From NCBI RefSeq assembly GCF_008041835.1, contig NZ_VRYE01000067.1, positions 1-58,317 on the forward strand: a stretch of DNA of 58,317 nt. Direction: 5' to 3'. The notes under the pieces were generated by a model. The model searched no databases. It had not been told where the DNA came from and saw nothing but the letters and a program-made list of their open reading frames with translations. The position numbers and the translations under genes were made by a program. This document shows, in pieces, positions 16,687 through 25,243 of this stretch; position 1 is the stretch's first letter; every line of letters begins with the position of its first letter. Origin of the DNA: Ectopseudomonas mendocina (GTDB taxonomy: Bacteria > Pseudomonadota > Gammaproteobacteria > Pseudomonadales > Pseudomonadaceae).

Positions 16687-18447
16687 GTGAATCAGCAAGT
16701 AGCCCAAGTCCTCCCCCTCGGCCGTATCCGCCGCAACCCGCAAATCGACCCGCGTAAAGGCCGGAAGAAGTCCGCTTATGAGCAACTGGTACGTTCGATC
16801 AGCGCTAAAGGCATCATCCAGCCGATTCTGGTCAGGCCTGTAAGCGATGACCCGAACTACGACCATGAGGTGGTCGCTGGCAACCGGCGCTGGACTGCGG
16901 CCCACGATGCGGGCTTGATCGAGGTTCCCGCCCTGATCCGCGCTATGAGCGATCAGGAAGCGCGGTTGATTGCTGCGCTGGAGAACCAGGTGCGGGCTGA
17001 CCTGACGCCAATCGAAGAAGCCCAGCATGCCGTAATTTTGCTGGAGGACATGGCCAACGACCACTTGGCGGTGATGAAGGCCTTGGATTGGTCTAGAACC
17101 AAGCTCGACAGCCGCCTGCTGCTCGCCCATGCCTGTGATGCGGTGGCCGATGCCCTGCTGGAGGAGCAAATCAAGATTGGCCACGCTGAATTGCTGTGTC
17201 GTCTCCCTGCCCCCGATCAGGCGGGCATTCTGTCGAAGATCATCGAGAAGAATTATTCCGTCGAGCAGACCAGGGCGCGCCTGCTGGAGTTGACTCGGGA
17301 CGTTTCGACTGCACGCTTTGACACCACCGAATGCCGGAGCTGCATCCACAACTCGGGCGCGAATGCCGATTTGTTCGAGGCAAGCCTTGGGGCGTCTCGC
17401 TGCCAGAACTCTGTCTGCTGGAACCGGAAAACCGAGCAGCTAATTTCTGTTCGGTTGATCGAGGCGCAGGAGGAGCACGCGGTGGTTCATAGCGAGCTGA
17501 ATCTCGCGAAGGACTCATACGTGAAGCTCGTCGCACGGGGCGAGGATGGTGTGGGAGAGCAACAGGCAGCGGCGTGCGCTACCTGTGCAAGCTTCGGCGC
17601 AGTGGTCATGGTGTCGAGGGGGCGCGAAGGCGACGTGATCGGCGGCATGTGCTTCAACAAGCCTTGCCACAAGGAGAAAACCGCCGCCTACAAAACCGCC
17701 CTGGCCACCGTAACGAACACAGCACCAGCCACCGTTGCCGGGGGCGCTGTTGGAGCAGCCCCGGCCAAGCCGAAGGCCGCAAGCGCAAAGCCCACCCAGG
17801 TGAAGAAGTCGCTACGCCGTGAAGCCTTCGACCTTTACGCCCGCATGAGCAAGCAAGTCGTGCTCAATGACCGCTCGCTAGCGCTGGCAGTGGCCATCGT
17901 CAGCATGTATTTCGAGATGCGCAGCGAACTCAAGAGCGAGCTGCGGGCACAGATGGAAAAGGCCATGGGTGTCACAAGCGCCCTGATGACCACGGCTCGC
18001 GCCGATGCTGAAATTCGGCTTGCGCAACTCGGGGAGGAAAAACTCCTCACGTTCATGGGCAGCATGGCTGCCGCCTCGCTATTCCGCACAGATAGCGCTG
18101 ACGCATTCGAGAAATCCGTGTCGGGTGCTCAGTCGCTCAAGTTTATGGAGTACGCCAACGTCGATCCGGCCAAAGGATTCGTGATGAACGAGAGCTACCT
18201 CAAGGCTCAGGTCAAGGCGGGCATTATCGAAGATTGCAAGCGTTCAGGCTTTGCCGCCGCCTACAACGAGGCGAAGGGCGAAAAGGCCTTTGAGGGGCTG
18301 GCCACCGGCAAGGCCAGCGCTCTGATCGACGCCATCCTAGCCTTCAAAGAGTTCAGCTGGTTGGGTTATTTGCCGCCTGCGTTACAACTATCGGCACAGG
18401 GCGGGAAGAACCCCGTTCACCAGCAATCCGAACCGACCCAAGCCTGA
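16687..18447 (+). CDS. PRTRC system ParB-family protein
   Basis: About 586 residues. The N-terminal 100 residues form a ParB/Srx-like domain with RIRRNPQIDPRKG, a GIIQPILVRP strand and GNRRWTAAHDAG. A helical ParB DNA-binding-like region follows (IEEAQHAVILLEDM). The middle holds two cysteine clusters, TECRSC...CQNSVCW and CATCASFG...GGMCFNKPC, likely metal sites. The C-terminal part is alanine-rich and helical. It is the first gene of the PRTRC operon, a plasmid and island gene set with a ubiquitin-like pathway and unknown purpose. Start GTG at 16687 chosen from the promoter position. Confidence 0.85.
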   Translation: MNQQVAQVLPLGRIRRNPQIDPRKGRKKSAYEQLVRSISAKGIIQPILVRPVSDDPNYDHEVVAGNRRWTAAHDAGLIEVPALIRAMSDQEARLIAALENQVRADLTPIEEAQHAVILLEDMANDHLAVMKALDWSRTKLDSRLLLAHACDAVADALLEEQIKIGHAELLCRLPAPDQAGILSKIIEKNYSVEQTRARLLELTRDVSTARFDTTECRSCIHNSGANADLFEASLGASRCQNSVCWNRKTEQLISVRLIEAQEEHAVVHSELNLAKDSYVKLVARGEDGVGEQQAAACATCASFGAVVMVSRGREGDVIGGMCFNKPCHKEKTAAYKTALATVTNTAPATVAGGAVGAAPAKPKAASAKPTQVKKSLRREAFDLYARMSKQVVLNDRSLALAVAIVSMYFEMRSELKSELRAQMEKAMGVTSALMTTARADAEIRLAQLGEEKLLTFMGSMAAASLFRTDSADAFEKSVSGAQSLKFMEYANVDPAKGFVMNESYLKAQVKAGIIEDCKRSGFAAAYNEAKGEKAFEGLATGKASALIDAILAFKEFSWLGYLPPALQLSAQGGKNPVHQQSEPTQA

Positions 18448-18461
18448 CAGGGAACATCATC

Positions 18462-18941
18462 ATGCAATCAACTTTTTTTTCCGTAATGGCCGCTGCACTG
18501 GCGGGCACTCAGCACCGCGTCAATGTGGCAATCGAAACCGCCTCCGCTGATGCGCTGAAGGTGATGGTTACCGCTGACCTCGGCCCGACACCTGAGAAGG
18601 CATCCGAACACGAAGTGCAGCTTCGCGCCGCCATGTGCCGCCCGCTGATCCTGGTAGGGAGTGCTGTTGAGATTGAGGAGGCGCTGATGAAGCGCCTGAC
18701 ACAGCATGTCCAGGCGCTGAATGAGGGGATGAGCCTGCTGGATGAAATCCGCTCGATTGGTGCGACGGTGCAGGCGAAAGCCGCCACGCCAGCTACTGAG
18801 CAGTCTGCAACGCCTGCCCTTGATGCCGATGCCGATGCCGATGCCGATGCCGATGCCGATGCCGATGCCGAGGATGGTGACGCTGCGCAGGCAAATGGTG
18901 GTTCGGATGAACCCAATCTGAACCTTGCGGCCTCTTTCTAG
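18462..18941 (+). CDS. PRTRC system protein E
   Basis: 159 residues beginning MQSTFFSVMAAALAGTQ and matching PRTRC protein E in its N-terminal 100 residues (helical, LGPTPEKASEHEVQL, AMCRPLILVGSAVEIEEAL). The C-terminal part holds eight Asp-Ala repeats coded by a perfect (GATGCC)8 array at 18822-18869, followed by an acidic tail. Length of that array could change in steps of two residues without breaking the frame. Fourteen bases after the ParB stop. Confidence 0.8.
   Translation: MQSTFFSVMAAALAGTQHRVNVAIETASADALKVMVTADLGPTPEKASEHEVQLRAAMCRPLILVGSAVEIEEALMKRLTQHVQALNEGMSLLDEIRSIGATVQAKAATPATEQSATPALDADADADADADADADAEDGDAAQANGGSDEPNLNLAASF
18822..18869 (+). repeat. (GATGCC)8 hexanucleotide array inside PRTRC E
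   Basis: Eight perfect head-to-tail copies of GATGCC coding for Asp-Ala repeats. Confidence 0.95.
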
Positions 18942-18952
18942 GAATTGCATTC

Positions 18953-19165
18953 ATGGCACTTGTTGAAATCTCTCTTGCCCGCGTTTTTCGTTACGCCGGT
19001 CGCGATCTCCCCGACCCGCAGCCCGAAATGTCCGTGGCTGATGTGCTGAAACACTATGCCCGTCAGTTCCCAAAGCTCAACGGAGCGAAAATCATCGACC
19101 CCATTGTGGAGAATGACAGCTATGTCTACGAGTTCCGAGACGGCGGATTCGGCGCAAAAGGTTGA
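18953..19165 (+). CDS. PRTRC system protein C (prokaryotic ubiquitin-like)
   Basis: 70 residues with the size and pattern of PRTRC protein C (Prok_Ub family, beta-grasp): MALVEISLARVFRYAGRDL at the N-terminus, a helix (VADVLKHYARQFPKL), and a flexible C-terminus ending FGAKG with a terminal glycine, as in ubiquitin-like proteins that are adenylated by an E1. Neighbours encode E2-like and E1-like proteins, consistent with a conjugation pathway. Eleven bases after protein E. Confidence 0.8.
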   Translation: MALVEISLARVFRYAGRDLPDPQPEMSVADVLKHYARQFPKLNGAKIIDPIVENDSYVYEFRDGGFGAKG

Positions 19166-19328
19166 CCCGCTTGAAGTCCTGAAAGCGTGGGAGCGTGGCG
19201 AACTGGATCGCCACCTCCCGTCCGGTACCGAACCTGATTGTTTAGACCACCAGCAGAGACAAAGGCTATGGAAGTTGCTCTCCTCCCCCGCCAACCCCGG
19301 CACTATCGACTTCCACCTGCCGCGCTGA
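19122..19328 (+). CDS. possible small overlapping gene between PRTRC C and F
   Basis: Uncertain. The 100-bp gap between PRTRC C and F is covered by a frame starting ATG at 19122 with GGAGA nine bases upstream, giving 68 residues (MSTSSETADSAQKVDP...LKAWERGELDRHL). It overlaps C and the start of F. It could equally be untranslated spacer. Confidence 0.25.
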   Translation: MSTSSETADSAQKVDPLEVLKAWERGELDRHLPSGTEPDCLDHQQRQRLWKLLSSPANPGTIDFHLPR

Positions 19329-20635
19329 CACCTCTTAGCCTGCCGAATGTTGGGCCTGTGATGCGTGACGCACAGGCCAAACTGTTCAGCCGGGACTATG
19401 CAGGGGTGGTCGACCACCAGGCTCATAGCATGCTGTGCCGAGAGGCCCTGGAAGCTGGTCTGGTAGCTGAAAGTTCAATCGAATGGCTTCGGCAGTACCC
19501 AAACAGCTATGGGCTGCACCGCCTCACGGGCGAGGTTGTACAGCGCCTTGGTGCGTCATTTGCCATCAACGATGAAGGCCTCTTCCCGCAACGCGCCAGC
19601 CTGCTGAACCGGCTGAACACCCCGTACGTCGATCCAGTTGCGACGGCATCCTACGCAATAGGCGCTGTAGAGGCAGGGTTGATCGGTCTTGATGCGCTCG
19701 CCCCTCATGTCGAGGCAGGCCCTGATGGGGCTGGCAGGATAATGGCGGAGCTAGAGCGCTCGTTGATCAGTCGAGTCAAGGTGCCCACAGCCGTCGAGGA
19801 CGCCTACACCTTCGGAATCCAGGACGGCCATTTCATTCTGGAGTCGAGCTGCTTCGCTTCCTTCACGGTTCAAGCGCCAGCAAGCTTGGAACTGCGAGTG
19901 CTTCTTTTCAAAACACTCGACGCGATGACGCGCCATCTGCTGCCGTTCCACACGCCAATGACCTTCCTGGGGCCGCATAGCTACCTCAACCACGGTCTAT
20001 CGGAGGCTTTCGAGGAGCTGTCTCCGCGCTTGGCAACCCACTCTAGAGAGGAACTGTGCGCCTTCCTGCTGGATGATTCGGTCGAGCATGATGATTACAT
20101 CGCCGAATATCTCTACTGCCATGGCCAAGACGAGGACTCTGTAAACAGCCTGCTTGACGCCATCTACGAGATGGATGAGCTGAAACAGATAGCTGGAGCC
20201 ACGCTTGGCCAGGGAGATCGGTGTGAGATCGAGGAGCTGTTCGATCAAGCGCGGCAAATCTGTGAGCGTGATGATGCACACGCCCCGTTGGTTCAAGTGC
20301 TGGCGGAAGCCTTGCAGCACTGCCTGGAGCATGAGGCCAGTGGATCGCTCAAAGAGTTCAACCCCCACGATTTCCCAGGCACAGCCGGTGATGGGGTTTC
20401 TCTTTTCGAGAGCATTCTGGTGTGCCTGACTAGGGATTTTCCAAATCTAGAGCAGAGTAGCTATGACGGTTTTGACGGCATTGTCAGCGGCTCTGGCTTC
20501 CCTGCAATTGGGTTACCGCTGAGTCCTGATCAACTGCGCACCGTCACCCTGCCAGTTCTAGATGCGCTTTCGCTGACGCTAGGTCTGTTGCAGCGAATCG
20601 CCGACGCTTTAGAGGAATGCGGTAATGCTGAGTGA
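19268..20635 (+). CDS. PRTRC system protein F
   Basis: About 455 residues from the ATG at 19268 (MEVALLPRQPRHYRLPP), matching PRTRC protein F; function unknown. Visible blocks: LSLPNVGPVMRDAQAKLF, a helical acidic centre (FLLDDSVEHDDYIAEYLYC), and the C-terminal LDALSLTLGLLQRIADAL. The in-frame extension to 19238 lacks a good site. In many PRTRC operons protein A (JAB peptidase-like) follows F; here protein B follows directly and the start of B overlaps the end of F. Confidence 0.78.
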   Translation: MEVALLPRQPRHYRLPPAALTPLSLPNVGPVMRDAQAKLFSRDYAGVVDHQAHSMLCREALEAGLVAESSIEWLRQYPNSYGLHRLTGEVVQRLGASFAINDEGLFPQRASLLNRLNTPYVDPVATASYAIGAVEAGLIGLDALAPHVEAGPDGAGRIMAELERSLISRVKVPTAVEDAYTFGIQDGHFILESSCFASFTVQAPASLELRVLLFKTLDAMTRHLLPFHTPMTFLGPHSYLNHGLSEAFEELSPRLATHSREELCAFLLDDSVEHDDYIAEYLYCHGQDEDSVNSLLDAIYEMDELKQIAGATLGQGDRCEIEELFDQARQICERDDAHAPLVQVLAEALQHCLEHEASGSLKEFNPHDFPGTAGDGVSLFESILVCLTRDFPNLEQSSYDGFDGIVSGSGFPAIGLPLSPDQLRTVTLPVLDALSLTLGLLQRIADALEECGNAE

Positions 20636-21329
20636 AAAAGTTTCGAGCAAGGCCATGCTGATACACCACCACAGCCAGACCGGCGTGGTCACGGTCACCA
20701 GTCACGGCGTCATCGCGCTGGAAGATGGTAAGGCCGGCTTCACGCTGGGCGCTGGGAGGGCATTCAGCGCCTACGACAAATCCGAGCTGGCGGCTCTGCT
20801 GCTGAATGAGGATGCAGGGGCGGAATATCTCCCTGAGCATTACCTGTTCAGCTCACGCACCGTCTTGGCCTGGTACCGTCGCCCCGGTCTGCACGATATC
20901 CCCATCCTTGGCGAGCGCCTACGCGCCCCGCTGCCAGGCTTGGTCTTCATCGCTGCGGCCAACCAATCCTTCCGTTGCTTTGCGTTCAAGGGTAATCAGC
21001 GCCCGACGCCGGAAACGGAACTCTTCTATGCCCCGTTGGGGAATGTTTACCAAGGTGGAACCTTCTGCACTGGCAGCGGCCACGTTCCTCGCGATGTTCG
21101 ACGTGAGAATATCCCGGCCTGGGAAAACTTCGTGCTGGAAAGCGACAATACCCACAGCGGCACGGTTGAGCCGGTGGCGGGCTGCCGCTCGTTTGAAGCC
21201 TTGAAGGAGTTCTATCGAGCACTGAGTGAGAAAGGATCGAAGCGGTTCCCAGCCTCGAAACTGGTTTCAGCTGGGTCGTACAGTGGCCCGCTAACGCTGG
21301 CACAAGCTATCAAAGGGGGTGCGCGATGA
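20625..21329 (+). CDS. PRTRC system protein B (E2-like)
   Basis: 234 residues matching PRTRC protein B (Prok-E2_D type, predicted ubiquitin-conjugating E2-like). Visible: N-terminal strand pairs (AMLIHHHSQTGVVTVTSHG), YLPEHYLFSSRTVLAWYRRP, PGLVFIAA and NVYQGGTFCTGSGHVP, whose cysteine is the best candidate for an active-site residue. Start overlaps the end of F by 11 bp and its stop overlaps the ThiF start by 4 bp. Confidence 0.78.
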   Translation: MLSEKVSSKAMLIHHHSQTGVVTVTSHGVIALEDGKAGFTLGAGRAFSAYDKSELAALLLNEDAGAEYLPEHYLFSSRTVLAWYRRPGLHDIPILGERLRAPLPGLVFIAAANQSFRCFAFKGNQRPTPETELFYAPLGNVYQGGTFCTGSGHVPRDVRRENIPAWENFVLESDNTHSGTVEPVAGCRSFEALKEFYRALSEKGSKRFPASKLVSAGSYSGPLTLAQAIKGGAR

Positions 21330-22099
21330 GCGTTCATCCGATCACGGCTCAGCAATCCCCGATCTACAAGACGCCAGCTTCGTGGGTTGAACGCGCACCA
21401 CGCATTGTGGTTATCGGGGCCGGTGGCAATGGCAGCGAGGTGGTTGATGCGCTGGCCAGCTTCCACCATGCGCTTCGCTCCCTCGGCCATCCAGAGGGTC
21501 TGGAGGTCACGGTCATTGACGATGCAATCGTGCGCGAGCCGAATCTCGTACGTCAGCGTTTCTGGCCGTGTGACTTGGGCCAATTCAAAGCAATCAGCTT
21601 GGTGAATCGCTACAACCTCATGCTGGGTACGTCCTGGGAGGCCCTACCCTTCCGATTCCCAAGCAGCGAGACGACAGAGGTGATGCGCGCCGCCGACTTG
21701 ATCATTTCCGCTGTTGACCTTTCTTCGGCACGGCGTGCAATTGCCAGCAGCTCGGTGCTTTCCAAGCACTGCATGTGGCTTGACCTCGGCAACGAGGCCA
21801 GACATGGGCAGGTTGTGTTCGGGGCTGCGCATAAAGACAGGCGCGGCCTCTACCCCAATGTGATGGATGCTTACCCCGAAATCGAAACGCTCGAGGATGA
21901 CACCAAAAAGTCCTGCTCGGTCGCGGAAGCCATACGGTCACAGGACTGTTTGGTCAACCGTGCGGTCACGACTGCCGGAATGAGCATTGTGTGGGAGTTG
22001 CTGCGGACTGGTGAAACCGACAAGCACTGGATCACCGTGGATCTAGCGTCCGGTTGCCAGAACACTTTCCCCTTCCCCACCGTTGCGCGATGCGGTTAG
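21326..22099 (+). CDS. PRTRC system ThiF-family (E1-like) protein
   Basis: 257 residues of the ThiF/MoeB/E1 superfamily, which adenylates the C-terminal glycine of a ubiquitin-like protein. Visible: Rossmann loop RIVVIGAGGNGSEVVDAL, acidic strand end VTVIDDAIVREPNLVRQRF, the DLGQFKAISL block with the ATP-contacting lysine, DLIISAVD, and a cysteine in KSCSVAEAI or QDCLVNRAV that may carry the thioester. Last gene of the PRTRC operon in this window; no JAB-like protein A is seen. Confidence 0.85.
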   Translation: MSVHPITAQQSPIYKTPASWVERAPRIVVIGAGGNGSEVVDALASFHHALRSLGHPEGLEVTVIDDAIVREPNLVRQRFWPCDLGQFKAISLVNRYNLMLGTSWEALPFRFPSSETTEVMRAADLIISAVDLSSARRAIASSSVLSKHCMWLDLGNEARHGQVVFGAAHKDRRGLYPNVMDAYPEIETLEDDTKKSCSVAEAIRSQDCLVNRAVTTAGMSIVWELLRTGETDKHWITVDLASGCQNTFPFPTVARCG

Positions 22100-22100
22100 G

Positions 22101-22400
22101 TCAAGGGCTATCGCGTCCGAGCTGATCGAGGCGTTGCTCCATTTGCGCTATGAGGTCTGCGGCTTTGACTTCGAGGATATTTGAGAGCCGCAAGATCAGT
22201 GGGAGAGTCGGTAAACTTTCCCCCCTCTCGATTTTTCCCAGGTGCGCCCGCTCAATCCCAGCCAGGAGAGCAAGTTTCTCCTGAGCCAGGCCTGATTTGA
22301 TGCGCTGTTCACGTACGACATTGCCGAAAGCTCCTGCCACCTGAGGGTCAAAGCTCGATGTTCCAGCCGGTCGCCCGCGTGCGGGTGGTCGCTTCTCCAT
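22101..22400 (-). CDS. Xre-family helix-turn-helix regulator
   Basis: 99 residues from MEKRPPARGRPAG. A lambda-repressor-like domain is clear: VVREQRIKSGLAQEKLALLA, AGIERAHLGKIERGES, LPLILRLSNILEVKAADL. Convergent with the PRTRC operon (its stop is almost adjacent to that of ThiF) and divergent from the gene at 22529, so it may regulate itself and that gene through the shared 130-bp upstream region. Confidence 0.85.
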   Translation of the reverse strand: MEKRPPARGRPAGTSSFDPQVAGAFGNVVREQRIKSGLAQEKLALLAGIERAHLGKIERGESLPTLPLILRLSNILEVKAADLIAQMEQRLDQLGRDSP

Positions 22401-22528
22401 AGACAGGAGCGTTATCGGCAGGAACAATTAAAACCACGTTTAAGAATACCCGTTTCGCTATTTACGCTATGCCCGTTCGGCCAGCGGAGCGGTTTTGTAT
22501 GCACACTCCCTGGTTAGGAACCGAAGAT

Positions 22529-23086
22529 ATGACTCACGTTGACCCCTCCGTACCTCAGCACTTGGCAGAGCTTTACCAAGAGCTGAACGCATCGAGAGCG
22601 ACCCTTCTGGCACTGATCGAGGCAGAGGGTTCTGGCATCCATCGCCGGACACTGGATCAGCTTGACCGCATGATTGCAGAGATATTTTTTCCACTGGAGT
22701 CCGTCGTTTACGGCGAAGACGATGCTTCCTCCACGGACAACGCTGCGACTGTGACCCCGGCTGGATATGCGTGGCGTGTAATCGGTCGCAATGGAGAAGT
22801 CAGGACTCTCCGCTGTGACGAAACCGGACAGGAAATATCAGTCTCGATTGAGCGAGCGATAAACGACTTTGCCTTGGTGCCGACTCATTTGCCGGAAGTC
22901 TACTGTCCCGACCTCGATCTCACTCCGACGCAACTGGAGGGGAAATATGCACAGCGTGGCCACAACCACCCTTTCCTGACCAATTACCAGTGGCTCCAAG
23001 CGGTGCGCAACACCCAGACCCAGCTTGGATACTGGCAGTGGGTTTTGGCAGAACTGTCGGCACTGCACCGAAGTTCGCTGTCCTAA
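22529..23086 (+). CDS. hypothetical protein
   Basis: Not recognised. 185 residues from MTHVDPSVPQHLAEL (AGGAAC just upstream). N-terminal helical half, then a short beta-rich part (YAWRVIGRNGEVRTLRCD) and tryptophan-rich C-terminus. Divergent from the Xre regulator. About 210 bp without a clear gene follow. Confidence 0.5.
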   Translation: MTHVDPSVPQHLAELYQELNASRATLLALIEAEGSGIHRRTLDQLDRMIAEIFFPLESVVYGEDDASSTDNAATVTPAGYAWRVIGRNGEVRTLRCDETGQEISVSIERAINDFALVPTHLPEVYCPDLDLTPTQLEGKYAQRGHNHPFLTNYQWLQAVRNTQTQLGYWQWVLAELSALHRSSLS

Positions 23087-23299
23087 CGCCGTCCTGAAAG
23101 CCGCGCCAATCTAGTTCGATCCACCTCGGGCCTTGGCGCAGGTTCCTTGATGCCTCTCCGAACTGGAAGATGTTCTTGAGCATATTCGCGGCAAAAGTTC
23201 CTGCTGCGACGCCTGGGATCTCATCGACCAGGTTTTGCCGTAGGCCACTGCGCGATCCACGTCGCGCACTAAGCCCAACCGAACGTCGAGGAAGATACT

Positions 23300-23608
23300 G
23301 TGGAGTCGGTACACGAAACGCTGAACCCGCAAGGCCCCGGCCAGCAGGACGAGTTCACCGAATGGATGCGTGGCCCTAATGCACGTTTCGTCGGGGCAAA
23401 ACGTCTACCTGACGGCACCTATGCCGGCGTCCTGCCGTTAATGTTCACGTATGCCATCTGTCTTGGAGTGACCTACGAGGCTGCTTACCAAAAACGGTTC
23501 TGCTTTGAGGACACTCCTGTGTGCCTGCATGAATACAGCAAGCTGACCTCCTTCAACGATGAGCCTTCGGGATGGGTTGCACGGCGTCCACTGATTCAAG
23601 ATCGTTAA
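23300..23608 (+). CDS. hypothetical protein
   Basis: Not recognised. 102 residues, GTG start with GAGGAAG a few bases upstream. Contains GVLPLMFTYAICLGVTYEAAY followed by a cysteine-containing C-terminal region. Reminiscent of small proteins that modify or sense; no family named. Confidence 0.5.
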   Translation: MESVHETLNPQGPGQQDEFTEWMRGPNARFVGAKRLPDGTYAGVLPLMFTYAICLGVTYEAAYQKRFCFEDTPVCLHEYSKLTSFNDEPSGWVARRPLIQDR

Positions 23609-23624
23609 TCTCAAGGAAATCCAC

Positions 23625-23714
23625 ATGACCAAACAACCAATCACGATCATTGACGCAGGTCCGACACATTGCGGCGGTAGATCCACCGAACCCCGCAAAA
23701 GGCACCAGTCATAA
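23625..23714 (+). CDS. 29-residue peptide ORF coupled to next gene
   Basis: ATG preceded by AAGGAAA at good spacing; codes for 29 residues beginning MTKQPITIIDAGPTHCGG. Its stop overlaps the start of the next gene (TAATG), so it may act as a leader or be a real micro-protein. Confidence 0.4.
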   Translation: MTKQPITIIDAGPTHCGGRSTEPRKRHQS

Positions 23715-24403
23715 TGCTTTACATCCTCCTATGCTCCGTTGTTCTGCTGATCGTGGTCATTGGTAACGTCGCTCGCGCTACGCAGGCCTTGGTTTCCTCC
23801 GGCCCAAGTCAGCGGCTACAGCAAATGGCTCTCGTGCTGGTTTCCTATGCGGTGGGCATGGCCTACTGCGCACCATTGCTTTACCTATTCTTTGGCCCAG
23901 ATGGCGCTCCAGGGGAAACTCTCGGCATCGATAGTGCGCGGCTAACCGTATACCTACTTTTCGCCGCCTCAGTGGCGCTACTCTTCTACATCCCCTCACT
24001 GTGGAAAAGAGCTGCTAACTCCAAAGGCTTTTGGCCGATGGGTCAGCTCACGCTGGTCGCCCTGGCATGTTTCGTAGGGGGCAAATCTGCATACGACCAT
24101 CTAACGTTTTTCAACACCGATCAAGCAGGATGGGCGGATGTTGCGCTCATGAAGGAAATCGGGGAGATAACCGATATGCCGGGATGCACAAGCCCGGTTG
24201 CCTTTGTCCGGTTCCAATCCACTGGCCCATTTGAATACCGCTGCCCTGGTTTGATCGTTTTCAACCGGCTTTCATCGCAGCCTTTTGGCCCATGGCCACA
24301 CAACGATACAGGCTCAAGTCAGCAGCTCGCAGATGTCATCCTGAAAATCAAAAGCGAAGCTAAAGTGGCGGAAGACTTTGCAGAGGAGCCCGCCCGGTTA
24401 TGA
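23714..24403 (+). CDS. multi-span membrane hypothetical protein
   Basis: Not recognised. 229 residues with about four hydrophobic segments (2-22, 40-62, 78-96, 110-128) and a soluble C-terminal domain containing two cysteines (DMPGCTSP, YRCPG), likely in the periplasm as a disulphide pair. Coupled to the preceding peptide ORF and overlapping the next gene by 4 bp. Confidence 0.55.
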   Translation: MLYILLCSVVLLIVVIGNVARATQALVSSGPSQRLQQMALVLVSYAVGMAYCAPLLYLFFGPDGAPGETLGIDSARLTVYLLFAASVALLFYIPSLWKRAANSKGFWPMGQLTLVALACFVGGKSAYDHLTFFNTDQAGWADVALMKEIGEITDMPGCTSPVAFVRFQSTGPFEYRCPGLIVFNRLSSQPFGPWPHNDTGSSQQLADVILKIKSEAKVAEDFAEEPARL

Positions 24404-24591
24404 GTACGAAAGCCCGCAAGCCAAAGCCAGTGCAGGCACCGTCTGAAATGCCTATTGAGTGGCCGCGTGCCGACCCGGCCGAGCTGGCGACCTTCGACCC
24501 GGCGTCGAAGGTCTGCAATATGAATTGCGGCCAGCACGCCCGCGACCCGCGCAGTAGGGAAGAGCGGCTGTTTCTGTGTACAGACTGCTAA
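24400..24591 (+). CDS. small cysteine-rich hypothetical protein
   Basis: Not recognised. 63 residues with a C-terminal CNMNC...CTDC arrangement that could bind one metal ion, and a lysine- and proline-rich N-terminus. ATGA overlap with the upstream membrane-protein gene. Confidence 0.55.
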   Translation: MSTKARKPKPVQAPSEMPIEWPRADPAELATFDPASKVCNMNCGQHARDPRSREERLFLCTDC

Positions 24592-24606
24592 GGAGTCCGC
24601 CCCACT

Positions 24607-24855
24607 ATGACCGCGACCGAAACCCTGTACACCGCCCAGGCCGGCAGCGCCGTGCTGCGCATCGAGCGCAACGGCCGCCGCGACCTGCCGTTTACCCTGG
24701 ACTGCAACCGGCTGCGCAACGGCAGCCCGTCCTATATGGAGCTGCCGCGCGCCTACAAGACCGAGCGCGGCGCGAAGATGGCTGCGGCGCGGATCACGGG
24801 CGGGGGCCTGGAGTGGGTCGCCGTGACCGAGCAAGACCCCGGCGACTGCGCATAA
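24607..24855 (+). CDS. small hypothetical protein
   Basis: Not recognised. 82 residues, beta-rich (AVLRIERNGRRDLPFTLDC). Lies 15 bp after the cysteine-rich gene with AAGGAG between them. High GC at third positions supports coding. Confidence 0.55.
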   Translation: MTATETLYTAQAGSAVLRIERNGRRDLPFTLDCNRLRNGSPSYMELPRAYKTERGAKMAAARITGGGLEWVAVTEQDPGDCA

Positions 24856-24987
24856 CGGCGGATTACGTCAAATCAGCCCTACCAGGGCGTTGCGGTCTAG
24901 CAATCTGAATCAGGACTGCTGGCGACCAGTTGTCGGCGGAGTAGCAGAACAGGGCTAGTCCCTGGCTAAAACGAGGAGAAAAAGATC

Positions 24988-25149
24988 ATGGCAAACCAAG
25001 AAGTCGTAGTGACGACCGACACCCAGGATTTGCTGGGACTGTCCGCTGAGGCAGCAGATGCGATTCTTTCCAACTGCCAGGTGCAGATCCAGCTCGTAGA
25101 CCCAGCCGCCGCTGCGCACGCTGTTCAAACCGACGACAACTCAAAGTAG
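24988..25149 (+). CDS. 53-residue hypothetical protein
   Basis: Small gene below usual length cut-offs. ATG at 24988 preceded by GAGGAG; product starts MANQEVVVTTDTQDLL and ends DDNSK. No known family. Confidence 0.5.
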   Translation: MANQEVVVTTDTQDLLGLSAEAADAILSNCQVQIQLVDPAAAAHAVQTDDNSK

Positions 25150-25179
25150 GCAGCCACGTGCTCGGTATCAGTCATAGCC

Positions 25180-25207
25180 TTGGGATTCAGGCGATCCTTG
25201 AGATGCT
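25180..25207 (+). promoter_or_regulatory. TTGGGA-N16-GATGCT promoter-like element
   Basis: TTGGGA (25180-25185) and GATGCT (25202-25207), 16-bp spacer, about 35 bp before the start at 25244. Confidence 0.5.
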
Positions 25208-25243
25208 TAGCAATAAGACCTCGGATACCCCAGGATGCCCGCA

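Noticed and set aside
18468..18950. Minus-strand open frames opposite PRTRC E
   Set aside because: Produced by the GATGCC array, which is open in several frames (Ile-Gly or Ser-Ala repeats).
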